Positions 18,807 to 30,157 are shown, numbered from the stretch's first letter. The stretch is 64,000 bases of DNA from Gautieria morchelliformis (GCA_015179125.1 WHVA01000155.1:62001-126000), one strand, 5' to 3'. Program-made: numbers and translations. The notes: generated by a model from the letters alone, not told the origin.

Positions 18807-21800
18807 CATGGATAGTAGCTTCAATCTGGACAGGACCAGAATCAGTGTCAAAGAATATTGGTAAGGTGACAAAGCCTGATATTTTGGAAGTACCAGTAAC
18901 CTGAATAAGGTTGACTTTTTGGCCTGTTTTAACTTTTGGAGGATTGGTCATTGAGGACAAAGCTTTCTGGGATATAAGTGTGATGTCTGAGCCTGAATCC
19001 GCAACTAGTGTCTGCTGGTTCTTCTCATATTCATTGAGCCACACTTTAGTAGTCGTAGCATTTGATCCCAAGAATGCACATCCTGGTGGCCTGGACATGT
19101 ACCGTTTCAATTTCAGCAAAGAGTTAGGAGCCCAACTAGTCAGTTTGGATCCCCCAAGGAAAGTAGAAACATGTTTGGCTTCACACATGAGCCTGCGACG
19201 TTCTTTCCGGCCTTTGGGAGTGACTTTCAAGTCAGTTGTTGTACTCTTAGACGAAATATCAGGTAATGTTGTTTCCTCTATGTGATTTGATCCCCCCTGA
19301 CAAGATATACCCTTTAAGAGACTCATGTTAGGTCGAACTATGTTGCAGTGTGCAGCATCAGGTCGATCAGATTCAGAATCCTCAGGATTTTCTTGATCAG
19401 TTGTATTACTAGCTTCAGTGGAGGCTGTCATAAAATTGGTACGAGCTTTGTCCAAGTTTTCTTCTTCAGTCTCACTGTCCGTATCATAATACAGGGCATC
19501 ATAGGCTTGTTGAGCTTCCATCCCTTCAGGAGTTAGGGCTACGTAATTAGAACGAGCTCTACGAGTTCCTGTCTTGGAATGTTTGCACTCATTGTCCCAA
19601 TGCTTTCTGCTACCACAATGTCTACAACCTCTAGCACCTTTCTGTTCAGGTGTAGATCTTTGAGAGACATTAGAGTCATCACGAGGGAATTTAGGAGGGT
19701 CCATTTTTGGTGACCATCCAACCAAACGTGATCTGGCATCACGGTAAGGTCTGTTTGAATGTCCAATTGGGTCCATCCGTGAGCTTCGAGTTTGAAATGC
19801 AGATTCTAAGTTCTTCAAACGACGCTCAACTCCTTCTCCAGTTGAGAATGGAGCACTTGAAAGTGATTCCTCATGATACTTGATAGCTGATTGGAATTCG
19901 ACAGCTGTATCACATCTCTGAGCATCTATTACAGTATGCCAGAATGCAGGTGCACCATTCATTACTTCCATGATAAGTTCAGAGTCCGAGAGCTTGCTAA
20001 CAAGCCTCAGCAATTCTGCTTTCCGTACATAATACTCACTTGGAGTCTCAGACGAATAGCCAGCTTCCCTGAAAGAAGCGCGGTTTGCTCTTGCTTTCTG
20101 CCTGTCTAACCTTGCACGGTTCATGTAATAGGCTCCGATAATGTCTCTGATTGTTTCCCAATTTCTGGAAGCTTCCTGACGATAGGATAAAGGAAGTGAG
20201 AAAAACCATTTTTCAGCTCCTCTACGCAGACGTAATGGAATGATATCTCCCAATTGTTGAAAAACTAAGTCAGATCTGTTGGCAAGGTGGTTTACTTTCA
20301 AAATCCACTACGCTAAAGTATCTGGATTACCATCCCATTCTGGAACGATTTCCGGACGCAGCTTATTATCAAAGTAAGCTTCAGTCTTGCTTTGTCTGTG
20401 ACTGGTGTCATGATCAACTAGTCTTTTTCTAAAGCCATCCCCCCTGCCTGGACTAGGCTTTCTACCATCTCCATTGTCACTGTCATCCCCGTCATCTCCT
20501 GGTGGACCTCCACCTGCATTACCCGAAGGCTGGCCATCATTGTTGTCTGAAGGTCTAGCCATTGGCCGAGGTACTTTAGGTGATTCTGAAGTGTCCGAGT
20601 CAGATGAACTATTGTCATCATCAGGAGGTTTCTTGTCTCTAAGAATTGCTTCGAACTTAGAAACTGGATAGGAATGAGTGGGAACCATAGGAGTAGGTGT
20701 CTCTGGTACACTGAAGATGGTTTGTCTTCTAGTGTGCTTGGAGGGATTAAACATCTCTTCTAAACCTTCAGAATTCGAAAGCTTGGTTGGATTCTGATGG
20801 TAAGGTGAAGTGATGACCGAAGAAAGACGAGGGCCTCTGTTGTAGCCTACTGACTGTCTACGTTTGATCTGCTGATGATCTACTGGACTATCCGTACTAA
20901 ATCCCACTCTTGGAATAGTAGTTTGGGAAGTTCTAGGTATTCTCATCTGCTCTCAAGTAGGGTCTGTAGGCATAGCCATGTGCGGAGGAGACTCTCTTGT
21001 AATAGAGCTTTCAGCAACAGCTGAATGTGTTTTAGCTCCATCAAACAGTTGATCGGCTAGGCATTTTTTTGAATATGCTTCATGAGCTGCATGATACCTC
21101 TTGCAGAACATATCCATGTCATTAGGATTGCTAGGGACAGAAGGAAAAGCCGGCGAAGATATATTATCTTGGAAGCGAGCCTGTATGTTCCTTTGTCTTT
21201 TGCTACAATATCCCAATAAAATGCTATGAAGTTTTCCGCATCTTCACGCAAAGTGACACAGAGCAGTTCAATGTCTTGTAAGCGCCATATAGAATCATCG
21301 GACCATTCCTGTGGCAATGAAGGAATTCTAGGTGCCGGTAATGAAAGTGCAACTAGTGTTCCTTGCCTTCGTTCAGCAATTCTGGTCAAGGTAGAAACCA
21401 GATATTCATACTTGATTTTGTCAAACTGATACCCTATCACTCCTTTGTCAAAAGACTGAGCAGGGTGAGCAGTTAGAGCCGAGTCTAGGATTGTAAGCTC
21501 ATGCCGGAACAATCTGTCCGCGCAAGGTGCAAGAGCTCTGAAGCTGTCACGACCGGTTTATTTCTCCTACCGCGCTACCTCTATGTTCCCCCTCGTCACT
21601 CCCTAGCATCTTCGCCAGAGTTCGCCGCACCTACCGACCACTTCTCCTCTACGCCCACTCTACCCGCTGTTCGCCCCATTCTCCGAACCGCTATTCGCTG
21701 CTTGCGCATTTCATCAGCAGGCACGCCATCGAATATAATCGATACCATTCATCCGGAATGATGGTTCATCATTAACCCCATCATCTTCTTAAATCCAACC

Positions 21801-23185
21801 CCATTGGGTGTTCATATGGCCAAAGTGTGATCGCAGGACATCTCTTCCATAGGCCGTGCGGGATCAACCCAGTAAACGAAGAGCCCGTGCAGGGTAGCAT
21901 GTATGCGGGTCCCAAGACATGGTTTTGTCCATAAGTGCCTTCGCTCCCTTTATTCTCCGTCGTTTCATGTTCGCATTCTCCCCTCAATCTATTGTATGTT
22001 TATTCCGTCTACCTAGTATCATGACTGTGCACCCCTATCCAACCCTGACTTGTGACGGCCTCTTTCCTATTCACTAATACCTTACGAGCATTCGATATAA
22101 GTAGTTTACATTCGCATGTATATTCCCCAGTTCAATTATCATACGTCATTCATCTTGTGCAGCTTTGACCTTGCCGTGGACATCGTCTTAAGCCTTCTCT
22201 TGGAGATTTCCATCTTCGACTAGTAGAGGACTTAGGCATCACTGGTGAGTTCTCATACTTCATCTTCGTTACCTTAGCCTTCGAACCATTTTCTGTGCTG
22301 TTGGCAAAGGGCTCCGAAGGAGCACCTTCGCCAGCGAAGGGATTGTTGAGACTTAGACAGCCCTTCCGTGAGACCTTGCACATTACATCGTCAAGAGTCA
22401 CGGGCCATTTCGCTACAACTGTAGATAGGGTGACCCCGTTTAGGCAAACCCTCTTACCTTGTGGACATTCATTGGTTCACCTATTCGCCAAACGGCATAC
22501 TTATTCGCACAAGTTATTCGGGCATTCGCTGTGTTCACTAATACACGATATTAACGCCTGAAAACCAATCTTGACAGAAGCCTGGAGCTGCAGTTCTGTC
22601 AAGTACATTTTCCGCAATGCTGAGAAGTTCATCCCTTCTTTCCCATAGCTTATCATCTTCTCTGACTAGCTTTCTGCTACCAGCGGTTTTAAACACTGGA
22701 TGAGATGACACATCAAGTAGATACATGGGTGGAAGAGGACCAGGAAGTAAAGGACCATTGAAATCCCAGTCAACCATGTCAACAGGTTGGACTTCAGGAG
22801 ATTCCGAGCGATAGCTTGCTCGCCTACCAGTTTGGCGTAAAAGAGTTGGATCTTCTACCATACGAGTAGTAGGGCTTGTTGACCTCTCACGAACCATTGA
22901 AGAAGGTATTGGTGAGGGGGGTTTAACAGGTGTTTGCTTTGGGGTGCTGTATGCAGACATCTGTAGTCTTGGTTTACCGGTTTGTATGTCTCTTGGAAGG
23001 TAAACTTCGAATCGAGGGTTTGTACGAGTAGGAGTAGATGTAGGTATAAGATAAGGAGGAGGAGAAGATGGATTAGAAACCGCTTCAGATCTTGGCAAGT
23101 AACCTTCTTCTGAAATGTTTTCTGATGACTTGGCAAGCGAACCCGAAACCAAATTGAGCACGGATTTGGTAATCGATTTAGCCAC
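18802..23185 (-). pseudogene. Gypsy gag and protease N-terminus, interrupted
   Basis: The coding region begins at ATG 23185, about 65 bp past the 5' LTR, with a Pro/Ser-rich N-terminal part. It is split by the solo LTR at 21545-22576. It then resumes through 21512-21190, shifts frame near 21190, and continues with an in-frame TGA (20953-20955) and TAG (20308-20310, between TLA and WILKVNHL). The capsid region lies around 20300-19800. A CCHC knuckle (CRHCGSRKHWDNEC) lies near 19590-19630. The protease motif VADSGSDITLIS is near 18990. The frame ends artificially at the inversion breakpoint 18802. In life it would supply particle protein and the protease. Confidence 0.88.
21545..22576 (+). repeat. 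Solo LTR-B inserted in gypsy gag
   Basis: A 1032-bp block starts TGTCACGACCGGTTTATTTC and ends AAACCAATCTTGACA. It is flanked by a perfect duplication GAAGC (21540-21544, 22577-22581). It has the same termini as the copies at 1235-2213 and 28553-29827 and no genes inside. It is younger than the gypsy element it interrupts. Short open frames within it are fortuitous. Confidence 0.92.
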
Positions 23186-23234
23186 AGTGACCTTGACCTA
23201 TCTAGTGCGATCAGCTAAGCAACTGCTAAGTGAT

Positions 23235-23251
23235 TCCCAGAACGTCCACCA
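23235..23251 (-). other. Primer-binding site of the gypsy element
   Basis: One base beyond the 5' LTR the minus strand reads TGGTGGACGTTCTGGGA. A site starting TGG next to the LTR is complementary to a tRNA 3' CCA end. The inferred tRNA would end TCCCAGAACGTCCACCA. I cannot name the tRNA without the genome's tRNA set. Confidence 0.7.
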
Positions 23252-23252
23252 C

Positions 23253-26180
23253 TGTTTTGGAACCCGTTGAACTAAATGTAAAACTGTGGTGTTAAACACA
23301 ATTCTAAAGTTCAATCAGAGATTTGACTTTACAAGCACACGCAAGCTTCGAAACTATTTTAACGGAGAACCCAATTAAGAAATTATACTCTGGTGAACAA
23401 TCAGAATCAGTATTGGTACAGGAAGTGTAGCAATAGAGAGTTAACTGAACACGTGTAGTTCTTAGATTGTGCAATACTTTGTGAGGTCAAAGAATGTTTA
23501 TAGGTGTCCAAGGGTCCAGATACTTTAAGGGGGAAAGCTACCTAGAGTCTTAGGACTGCGGGTCGAGTGAATTAAAGACAACAATAATCCCCAGGACGTG
23601 AAAAGATAGTTCTGCGCTTGAACTCTTCCTCAGTTCAAGTATGTCACTATTCTTGTGGTTTTCCAACTCAACAAACGTAGGATATTAACTCACCTACCCT
23701 GAGTTAGGTTAATATCTGCAGTGGGTTGATTGATCAAAAAAGATCAATTACTCAAAAGGCTATTAACCCACTTAACTCAGAGTTAAGTTAATAATCTATT
23801 GCGTGAATTGAATAACTAATAACCAAGTCTATTAGATCACTGCTCAGAGTGGCGTCTAATGGTACAGGATTACTAATCAGTTACTCTTAGTAATGTTGCT
23901 GTTCGCAGCGCGATTATTCAGAGCCTGCTGCAATTAAAATAGAGCACTCTTGTACTTCTCAGAGCCAATCAGAGTTGCTGCAATCTTAGACTGTAGCCAA
24001 GTCAGTGAGCCAGTACTTCAGTACAAGGCTGTGTTGAAGTCACACTTCAGTTACTCAAGGTATGAGTGGTTTGGGTGAAAGATGATTGATTGCTTCACTG
24101 CTAAAACTGCAGGCTATTTATACTGCATCTATCTAGCTTATGTAACTACTGCTAGGAACCTTGTAGAGGCTTCGACTACTGTGAAGAACCTTGTGGAAGC
24201 TTAGAGAAGCTTCAGGAAAGGTTTGGAAACTATTGGAAGGCTGTGGAAGGTTCTATTGCTATATTGGGTTAAGGTCACAGCTCTGTGACAGTAAAGCTAA
24301 GAGTATGTAAGACTAGAGGCCGGCGTCGCCGGCAAGGCCCTTGTCGAAGTCCTTAGGGTGGCGGTCTTTATTTATTAAAGTGAGTGCACGTTGTACTTAC
24401 ACAGTCATTTATCAGGAATGTGTTAGGTAAAGTAGCAGTAATCGTCATGGGATTTTTACTGAACGTTCCAAACAATACTTTCCTTCCTCTTTAATCACAG
24501 TCTCTAATCATATAGAGTAGCACTCAAATGCTCCAGAGGTCACTATTCCAATTCTGTACTATGTCATCCACACACAGAATCCAATAGGTCCCTAGAAATA
24601 GGTGCCCCGTTCCATATGTTGAGAGCACCACCATCCAATCCCTAGTTTATCCATAGTCTTCTCAAACTAATCTGTTGAAAACAATTCTGACTACCTCAGT
24701 AACCTGAAAGGAGGTTTGGATTCAAAAGCAGCCTCTTCAATTTTCGTCTTGTCAAAGGTATTAACGGAGAAGCTACCGACCAACGGCCACGCCGGCTTCG
24801 CCGGCATGGCCCTTGGTCGAGGATGTCGGAATAGATTGCTTTATTTTGAGATACTTTGTTGGATCTGTTGAAATCAATTCCAACTATCTTAGTAAACTAA
24901 AGGAGGTTTGGATTCAAAAGCAACCTCTTCATTTTTCCTCTTGTCAAAGGTATTAATGGAGGAGCGACCGACCAAGGGCCGCGCCAGCTTCGCTGGCGCG
25001 GCCCTTGGTCGACGATGACGGAATAAATTGCTTTATTTTGAGATACTTTGTCCTATTTTAAAATACTCGTACAGTACAGCGGGAGATCTGCATCCTATGC
25101 GGCGGTGGCTGTCACAGCGGGACCAAGCTCAGGGTCTGCAATTGTGCATTACAGTAGTTGCAGAACAGCCCGGGAGCTCAAGATCGGCGTCGACAGAGCT
25201 CCCTGGATCAAGCATGCTCGCTTCGATGGAATACTCTCCCGTGTGGACTCACCTCATGCTACGCTCATGGATGTTAGAGCACTGGTAGCGCACGAAAATA
25301 AAAGACCTACAGTGAAAGCGGAAGAAGTGAACAGGCCTCAAAAATGCTCAACAATATGTACGTAGTACAAAATAGTCGCCCGGACGACTTTCATTGAAAG
25401 CTGTTGCCCGTTGCCGACACAGCACGCATTGTAGAAAAATAGAAAAAGTGTTTAATGTGGCCGTACCGAAGATGCCCCTGCGTTGCTACTCTAGGACACG
25501 ACGTCACCGCGAGAACAGTAGAACAGAGTACGTGTACCGAATAGAGCTCGAGATAAGATAGACGCCTTAAACTGGGTCCAAAGTTGACTAATCTGCTTAC
25601 AATTTCGCGAAGAAATACCTTTTTCGGCAAGAAAAGGATTACAAAATACGTCGATATATCTTTATACGGCGCTGAAAACTCCCATCCACGACAACAAATA
25701 CAAAGAACCGGGAAGCCGAATCTATATCTCCCGGGGTTAGAAGCCCTTGTCTTCGACAAGGGAAAAAGAAACTCCCATGCTCATGTGATTATCATGCGAC
25801 GAAGGAAAGTCATGTGACTTCAAGCTGGATTGAGGTCATGTGACTGTGTCATGTGATTGTCAGGTGACCGTAGATAATCAAGTGACTTTGAGGTCAGGTG
25901 ATTGTCAGGTGACTGCAGATAATCAGGTGACTTTGAGGTCAGGTGATTGTCAGGTGACTGTGGATGATCAGGTGACTTTGAGCTGTTTTGAGGTCATGTG
26001 ATAGTCATGTGACCGTGGGTGATTCTTAGCTAAACTATCAAGAGATTGTTGTATCTTGTGGACCCAATGTGAGTGTAGCATAGGAATATTAATACAACCT
26101 TTCTTGAGGACATTTGAAACTAATTAACTACCTAGTAAATGTTCGTGAATAGGTAGCAACTTTGTGGACTATCCCTAACA
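23253..26180 (-). repeat. 5' LTR of the gypsy element (2928 bp)
   Basis: The plus-strand view starts TGTTTTGGAACCCGTTGAAC and ends ATCCCTAACA before the target duplication GTCAC. It contains several hairpin-forming A/T-rich segments (23680-23810, for example TTAACTCAGAGTTAA), three GC-rich palindromes (around 24315-24335, 24778-24818 and 24969-25011), and an array of TCA(T/G)GTGA motifs from about 25780 to 26010. No reading frame inside shows a recognisable protein. Confidence 0.95.
24969..25011. repeat. Perfect GC-rich palindrome in the gypsy 5' LTR
   Basis: Two perfect 20-bp arms, left CGACCAAGGGCCGCGCCAGC and its exact reverse complement, surround a 3-base TTC loop. The corresponding place in the partner LTR (about 10786-10800) reads GACCGAGGTCGACGACGACG, without the palindrome. 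Similar but imperfect palindromes lie at 24778-24818 and about 24315-24335. Confidence 0.9.
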
Positions 26181-26776
26181 GTCACAGTGTAGTCAGGTTT
26201 TGCACAAGATAGACATATGATAATTGAACTGCAGAATATACATGCGAATGTAAACTATTTATACCGAATGTTCATATGCTATCAGCAAATAGGAAAGAGG
26301 CTTGTGAGCCAGGGTTGGATAGGTGGTGCACAGTCAGGATACAAATAGATGAAACACATATACAATAGAACTAAGCAGAAGTGCAAACATGAAACAACGG
26401 TGAGGAAAGTGGACAAAGGTACCTAGGTAAGAAAACATGCCTTGAGACCTGTATACATCTTACCCTGCATGGACTCTTGGTCTAACAGGTCAATCCTGCA
26501 ATAATCTATGGGTAGGACATTCCGCAAATGCATGCCGGCCATAGGAACACCCAAAGGGGCTCGAATCGGGAAGGTGATGGGGCCAGTGATGAACCATCAC
26601 ACCGGTTAGAGGATGTTGATCATGTTTGATGGCGTGACTACTGGCGAATGATGCAAGTAGCAAATGGTCCTTCAATGAGTCCAGTGAGTGGCAAACAGAG
26701 TGAAGATAGAGATGGAGGGATGAAAGGGAAAATAGGGGGTAACTTGATACAATAATAAATGGGTCATGTCACCGTG

Positions 26777-27765
26777 GCCAAGGAACAGTCCCCTTGGAAT
26801 TCAAAGTGGGCCGAGATACTTTTACCATTGAGCTCAATGATGCAAAATATGTACCGGAGGCACCCAACAACTTTATTAGTATAGGGTGCCTCACTGATAT
26901 TGGGCACACGGCTTTGTTTACATCATCAGGTGTTACATTCATATCAAAATTTGGAACTATTTTTGGAACAGGTAAAAAGGTCAGGCGTATGTATCAGGTA
27001 ACAGGTCTAAGGCCAGGAAGTGATGAGGAAGTGGCTTTGCTCGAGGGGGAGGAATGTGTGATGCACGAGCAGCAGCCAGGGGGAGCAGAAGCAGATGTGG
27101 GGAAGCCCACAGACACCAAAGCACTCAGGCTGGCACCAGGAATAACCCATGGCTCCGATGCAGACCATGCATTAGTCAGCAACAAAATCATCACACCCCA
27201 TGCAATCAATCAGCCAGATACACCAATTTGGGAAAAGGAAGTGGGGACTGAAATAAATCAATACTGGGAAATTGGGACATGGGAACTGTTCCAGCTGCCA
27301 CCCAACCCCAATGGCAAAATCCTTTTGACAAACCAGGAAACAGGGATCAAGTTCATGGATGCTGATTACACTAATGCTGGGTCAATCAGCAGATACACCA
27401 CTATGCCCAGAGGCGGATTCATTGCTTGGATTTCAAAGGGACAGTGCACCATCCTGTTGTCTACCACAGAACCTGACTTATTTATCTTACCAAGATTGCC
27501 AAGGAATTCATCTGGCTCAAAAGGACGCCTCAAGATCTCCGGTTCAATTCTCAGCCGGCATATATTCAATCTGACAATCTGGCTATTGCTTTTCACATGA
27601 CACTAACTACCACTTTGTCCACAAGAAAGCACTCTCTAACGAGGCTTTGCTAAACTTACATCAGGTCAAAGGAAAACCCAGCAGACTTAATGACGAAAGG
27701 GCTGGAAATGCGTCAGCACAGATATCTAAAAGGGAAGTTAGGGTTCGCTGAAGTGAGGGGGAGTG
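26777..27765 (+). pseudogene. Deleted copia polyprotein remnant (268-aa fused frame)
   Basis: The frame 26794-27600 fuses pieces of a copia polyprotein: the protease/pre-integrase linker (LNDAKYVPEAPNNFISIG... to RRMYQV), a short stretch resembling the start of the RT region (GTWELFQLPPNPNGK), and part of RNase H (GIKFMDADYTNAGS, GGFIAWISKGQCTILLSTTE). Integrase and most of reverse transcriptase are gone, yet the joins keep the frame open. Beyond the stop, further copia C-terminal codons (NPADLMTKGLEMRQHRYL) appear in another frame. A GAGGGGGAG polypurine tract at about 27756-27764 then precedes the LTR. The 31 bp at 8656-8686 (ITPVVSLTT-like) are its upstream continuation, cut off by the nested LTR-B. 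Confidence 0.8.
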
Positions 27766-27960
27766 TTGGATAAAGAAACATTTTGGCATGCTGACATAAT
27801 CCAATGATGCATACAAGGTACGAGGTGTATTGAAAGGAATAGGGAGAACAAGGAGCACAGCAGAGAACAAGGATCTGATTATAATTAGAGTAGTAACTCA
27901 TGTATTTAAAGCAGCGACTTGTGTCACTGCAGACCATCAGATTGACAACTTTTATTCTAC
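27766..27960 (+). repeat. Truncated copia 3' LTR
   Basis: The sequence immediately after the polypurine tract starts TGTTGGATAAAG, as expected for a copia LTR, and continues to about 27960 where gypsy-LTR sequence takes over. A partner LTR is absent, so the boundary is inferred. It belongs to a different copia family from the element at 2348-7150. Confidence 0.6.
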
Positions 27961-30157
27961 TTCGACCTATAGTAGAAGCCTCTACAAGGTTCCTAGGAGT
28001 AGATAGATGCAGTATAAATCGCCTGCATTTTTAGCAGTGAAGCAATCAATCATCTTTTGCCCAAACCACTCAGACATTGAGTAACTGAAATGTGACTTCA
28101 ACACAGCCTTGTACCGAAGTACTGGCTCACTGACTTGGCTACAGTCTAAGATTACAGCAACTTGGATTGGCTCTGAGAAGTACAAGAGTGCACTATTTTA
28201 ATTGCAGCAGGCTCTGAATAATCAAGCTGTGAACAGCAACATTAACTGATTAGTAATCCTGTACAATTAGACACCACTCTGAGCAGTGATCTAATAGTCT
28301 TGGTTATTAGTTATTCAATTCACACAATAGATTATTAACTTAACTCTGAGTTAAGTGGGTTAATAGCCTTTTGAGTAATTGATCTTTCTTGATCAATCAA
28401 CCCACTGCATATATTAACCTAACTCAGGGTAAGTGAGTTAATATCCTACGTTTGTTGATTAGAAAACTAGAAAAGCCACAAGAATAGTGATTCACTTGAA
28501 CTGAGGAAGAGTTCAAGCGCTGAGCTATCTTTTCACATCTTGGGGATTATTGTGTCAAGATTGGTTTTCAAGCGTTAATATCGTGTATTAGTGGACACAG
28601 CGAATGCCCGATTAACTTGTCCGAATAAGTAGGCCGTCCGGCGAATAGGTGAACCGATGAAGGTTCACGAAACAAGAGGGTTTGCCCGAACGGGGCTCGC
28701 CCTATCTACAGTCGTAGCGAAATAGCTCGCAGCACTTGACGACGTAACGTGCAAGATATCGCAGAAGGGCTGTCTAAGTTTCGACGGTCCCTTCACTGGC
28801 GAAGGTGCTCCTTCAGAGCCCTTCGCCAACAGCTCGGAAAGTAGTTCGAAGGCTAAGGTAACAAAGATGAAGTATGAGAACTCACCAGTGATGCCTAAGT
28901 CCTTGGCTGGTTGAAGATAGAAATCTTCAAGGGGAGGCTCAAGACGATGATCACAGCGAGGTCAAGTTTGCACAAGATGGACGACGTATGATAATTGAAC
29001 TGGGGAATATACATGCGAATGTAAACTACTTATATCTAATGCTCGTACGGTATCAGCGAATAGGAAAGAGGCCGCCACGAGTCAGGGTTGGATAGGGGTG
29101 CGCAGTCATGATACTAAGGAGATGGAATAAACATACAATAGAGTGAGGGAGGGGTGCGAACATGAAACGACGGAGAGTAAAGGTGGCGAAGGTACTTATG
29201 TACGAAACCATGTCTTGGGACCTGCATACATGTCACCCTGCATGGACTCTTCGTCCACTGGGTCGATCCCACACGACCTACGGAAGGAACGCTCCGCGAA
29301 CATACTTCAGCCATACGAAAACACAAAGGGGTTGGATTTAAGAAGATGATGGGGTTAGTGATGAATCATTATGCTGGGTAAATGGTATCGATCGTATTTG
29401 ATGGTGTGCCTTGTTGGCGAAATGTGCGAGCAGCGAATAGCGGTTCGGCGAAATGCGGCGAAGGGTGAACGGAGAGAACATAGAGGAGGCGTGGCCGAAG
29501 GGAGGGGCGAAGCCGAGCGAACACGGAGGAGGAGTAGCGAACGAGGGAATGGGGGTGACAAGGTGCAGGAAATACATAGGTCATGACAATCCGATTGTCA
29601 GAACACCATCGGAAGAGGGTCGAGCAGAGGAGGTGATAGGCCCAACAATGACTGCTAAGTTAGTCCGAAGACGTCGATCGCTTGTTGACGGCATAACCAT
29701 GGTCATTGTTGCGAACAGCGAGAATTGGTTGCCGAACATGACAATGGTGATTGGAACGAACATGGAGATGGAGTGACAAATGGTAGGACAGAGCACCTGA
29801 ATTATGAGGAATAAACGCATCATGACATATTGTTGTCTTTAATTCACTCAACCCATGGTCCTAAGATTCTAAGTAGCTTTCCCCTTAAAGTATCTGGACC
29901 CTTGAATGCCTAAAACATTCTTTGACCTCACGAAGTATTGCACAATCTGAGAACTACACATGTTCAGTTAAATCTCTATTGCTACACTTCCTGTACCAAT
30001 ACTGATTCTGATTGTTCACTGGAGTATAATTTCTTAATTGGGTTCTCCATTAAAAGTTTCAAAGCTTGCATGTGCTTGTAAAGTCAAGTCTCTGATTGAA
30101 CTTTAGAATTGTGTTTAACACCACAGTTTTACATTTAGTTCAACGGGTTCCAAAACA
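27961..30157 (+). repeat. Inverted, truncated gypsy LTR hosting a solo LTR-B
   Basis: Read on the minus strand, this matches the first ~930 bp of the gypsy LTR (23253 to about 24180). It ends at 30157 with ...GGTTCCAAAACA, the complement of TGTTTTGGAACC. It is interrupted by the LTR-B copy at 28553-29827. It carries independent substitutions and therefore comes from another, older insertion of the same family. Confidence 0.85.
28553..29827 (-). repeat. Solo LTR-B (long variant) nested in gypsy LTR
   Basis: The block begins TGTCAAGATTGG at 28553 and ends ATCATGACA at 29827. A perfect duplication TATTG (28548-28552, 29828-29832) is confirmed by the intact gypsy LTR, which reads GGGGATTATTGTTGTC at this site. 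It is about 240 bp longer than the copy at 21545. An internal ...TCATGACA at 29581-29588 marks where shorter copies end, so the tip of the LTR seems to have been extended or duplicated. Confidence 0.88.

Larger units (their letters stand above)
9088..26180 (-). mobile_element. 17.1-kb Ty3/gypsy chromovirus with ~2.9-kb LTRs (decayed)
   Basis: Terminal repeats beginning TGTTTTGGAACCC and ending ATCCCTAACA lie at 9088-13468 and 23253-26180, and the unit is flanked by a perfect target duplication GTCAC (9083-9087, 26181-26185). The minus-strand internal region (13469-23252) carries gag with a zinc knuckle, protease, RNase H and an integrase with C-terminal chromodomain, plus an extra gene next to the 3' LTR. 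The reverse-transcriptase segment (17161-18806) is inverted. Two later solo LTRs lie inside it. Several nonsense codons, two frameshifts and an integrase deletion make it non-autonomous now. The LTRs are far longer than the few hundred bp usual for fungal gypsy elements. Confidence 0.95.
8687..26771 (-). repeat. LTR-B copy split by the 17-kb gypsy insertion
   Basis: The LTR begins TGTCAAGATTGG at 8687, runs to 9087, and resumes at 26186 after the gypsy element and its duplicated GTCAC. It ends near GGTCATGTCA at 26771. The two halves align end to end with the inverted LTR-B copy at 28553-29827; the junction ATGATGGTCAC/AGTGTAGTCAGG corresponds to ATGATCACAGCGAGGTCAAG there. Its own target duplication is CCATG (8682-8686) against CCGTG (26772-26776), one mismatch, so it is older than the gypsy insertion inside it. 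Confidence 0.85.

Noticed and set aside
22150-22401. Minus-strand frame rich in Ser/Lys within the gypsy region
   Set aside because: It lies entirely inside the solo LTR-B at 21545-22576 and has no equivalent conserved frame in other LTR-B copies.
25391-25759. 122-codon frame inside the gypsy LTR, also open in the other LTR (11175-11543)
   Set aside because: The two copies differ by roughly nine replacements in 122 residues with no sign of constraint, there is no domain, and shared openness follows from LTR identity.
29371-29776. Arg/Gly-rich frames near 29.4-29.8 kb
   Set aside because: They fall inside the LTR-B solo LTR and its terminal extension; the composition reflects GCGAA-type low complexity.
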